Positions 5,386-5,476 of a stretch of DNA of 5,476 bases are shown here, piece by piece (within the stretch, counting starts at the first letter, position 1; each line of letters begins with the position of its first letter). This DNA comes from Thermoplasmatota archaeon (GTDB lineage Archaea > Thermoplasmatota > Thermoplasmata > Halarchaeoplasmatales > Halarchaeoplasmataceae): NCBI GenBank assembly GCA_018610025.1, contig JAHENW010000163.1:1-5476 (forward strand). Direction: 5' to 3'. The translations under genes were made by a program, and so were the position numbers. Below the pieces are notes generated by a model. The model had not been told where the DNA came from. It was given only the letters and a program-made list of their open reading frames with translations, and did no database searches.

Positions 5386-5476
5386 ATGAGAGAGAGAGAA
5401 ATAGCGACGCAGTTCATCGTCTTAATCGTTTCTATGTTTTTAGTCTCAAGTATCATTATGACGATAAATCCTATCA
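5386..5476 (+). CDS. N-terminal fragment of a membrane or exported protein (runs off the window)
   Basis: The first 30 residues are visible. A charged n-region (MRERE) is followed by a hydrophobic stretch from about residue 6 to 26, including FIVLIVSMFLVSSIIM. This is a signal peptide or N-terminal membrane anchor. The frame is open to the window edge. A TATA box at leaderless spacing and the lack of an SD site support the ATG at 5386. No domain can be seen, so the function is unknown. The hydrophobic start suggests a second surface or membrane protein beside the receptor-like one, which is inference only. Confidence 0.65.
   Translation, partial: MREREIATQFIVLIVSMFLVSSIIMTINPI

Noticed and set aside
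5333..5389. 18-codon mini-ORF (starts MINSGNLF) overlapping the start at 5386
   Set aside because: The distal TATA box predicts a transcription start near 5342, downstream of this ATG, and there is no SD site. A leader peptide is not supported.

Overview
The window looks like an archaeal genome fragment, most likely from an uncultured Thermoplasmatota-type euryarchaeon. The lineage is inferred from three things. There are archaeal TATA boxes about 25-30 bp ahead of start codons that lack Shine-Dalgarno sites (leaderless transcripts), while an SD site serves the internal operon gene. There is a DUF835 protein, a family typical of Euryarchaeota. There is also a very large secreted, sequon-rich protein built from Fn3/cadherin-like modules and ending in a small cytoplasmic alpha/beta domain, an architecture common in Thermoplasmata-like genomes. 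No rRNA, tRNA, CRISPR array or insertion sequence is visible.

Layout. Positions 1-75 are non-coding. A minus-strand gene (76-3612) encodes a surface protein of about 1178 residues: signal peptide, one Fn3-like domain, three tandem copies of one beta-sandwich type, three copies of an alternating two-domain cadherin-like unit, one transmembrane helix, and a cytoplasmic domain resembling the roadblock/longin fold. A 101-bp divergent promoter region (3613-3713) separates it from a plus-strand two-gene operon. The first operon gene is a Ras-superfamily small GTPase (3714-4355) with all five G motifs and an unusual insert of about 47 residues between G4 and G5. The second, 3 bp downstream, encodes a probable V4R-like domain fused to DUF835 (4359-5273). 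After a 112-bp spacer with two TATA-like boxes, a new gene begins at 5386 with a hydrophobic signal or anchor segment and runs off the window.

How the genes may work together (inference). A receptor-like protein with a roadblock/longin-like cytoplasmic tail, a small GTPase, and a V4R-DUF835 protein are adjacent. Roadblock and longin proteins are established partners or regulators of small GTPases (MglB for MglA; longin subunits in TRAPP). The V4R fold is related to the TRAPP subunit Bet3. The locus could therefore be an archaeal transmembrane-sensor-to-GTPase signalling module. Nothing in the sequence alone proves the three proteins interact.
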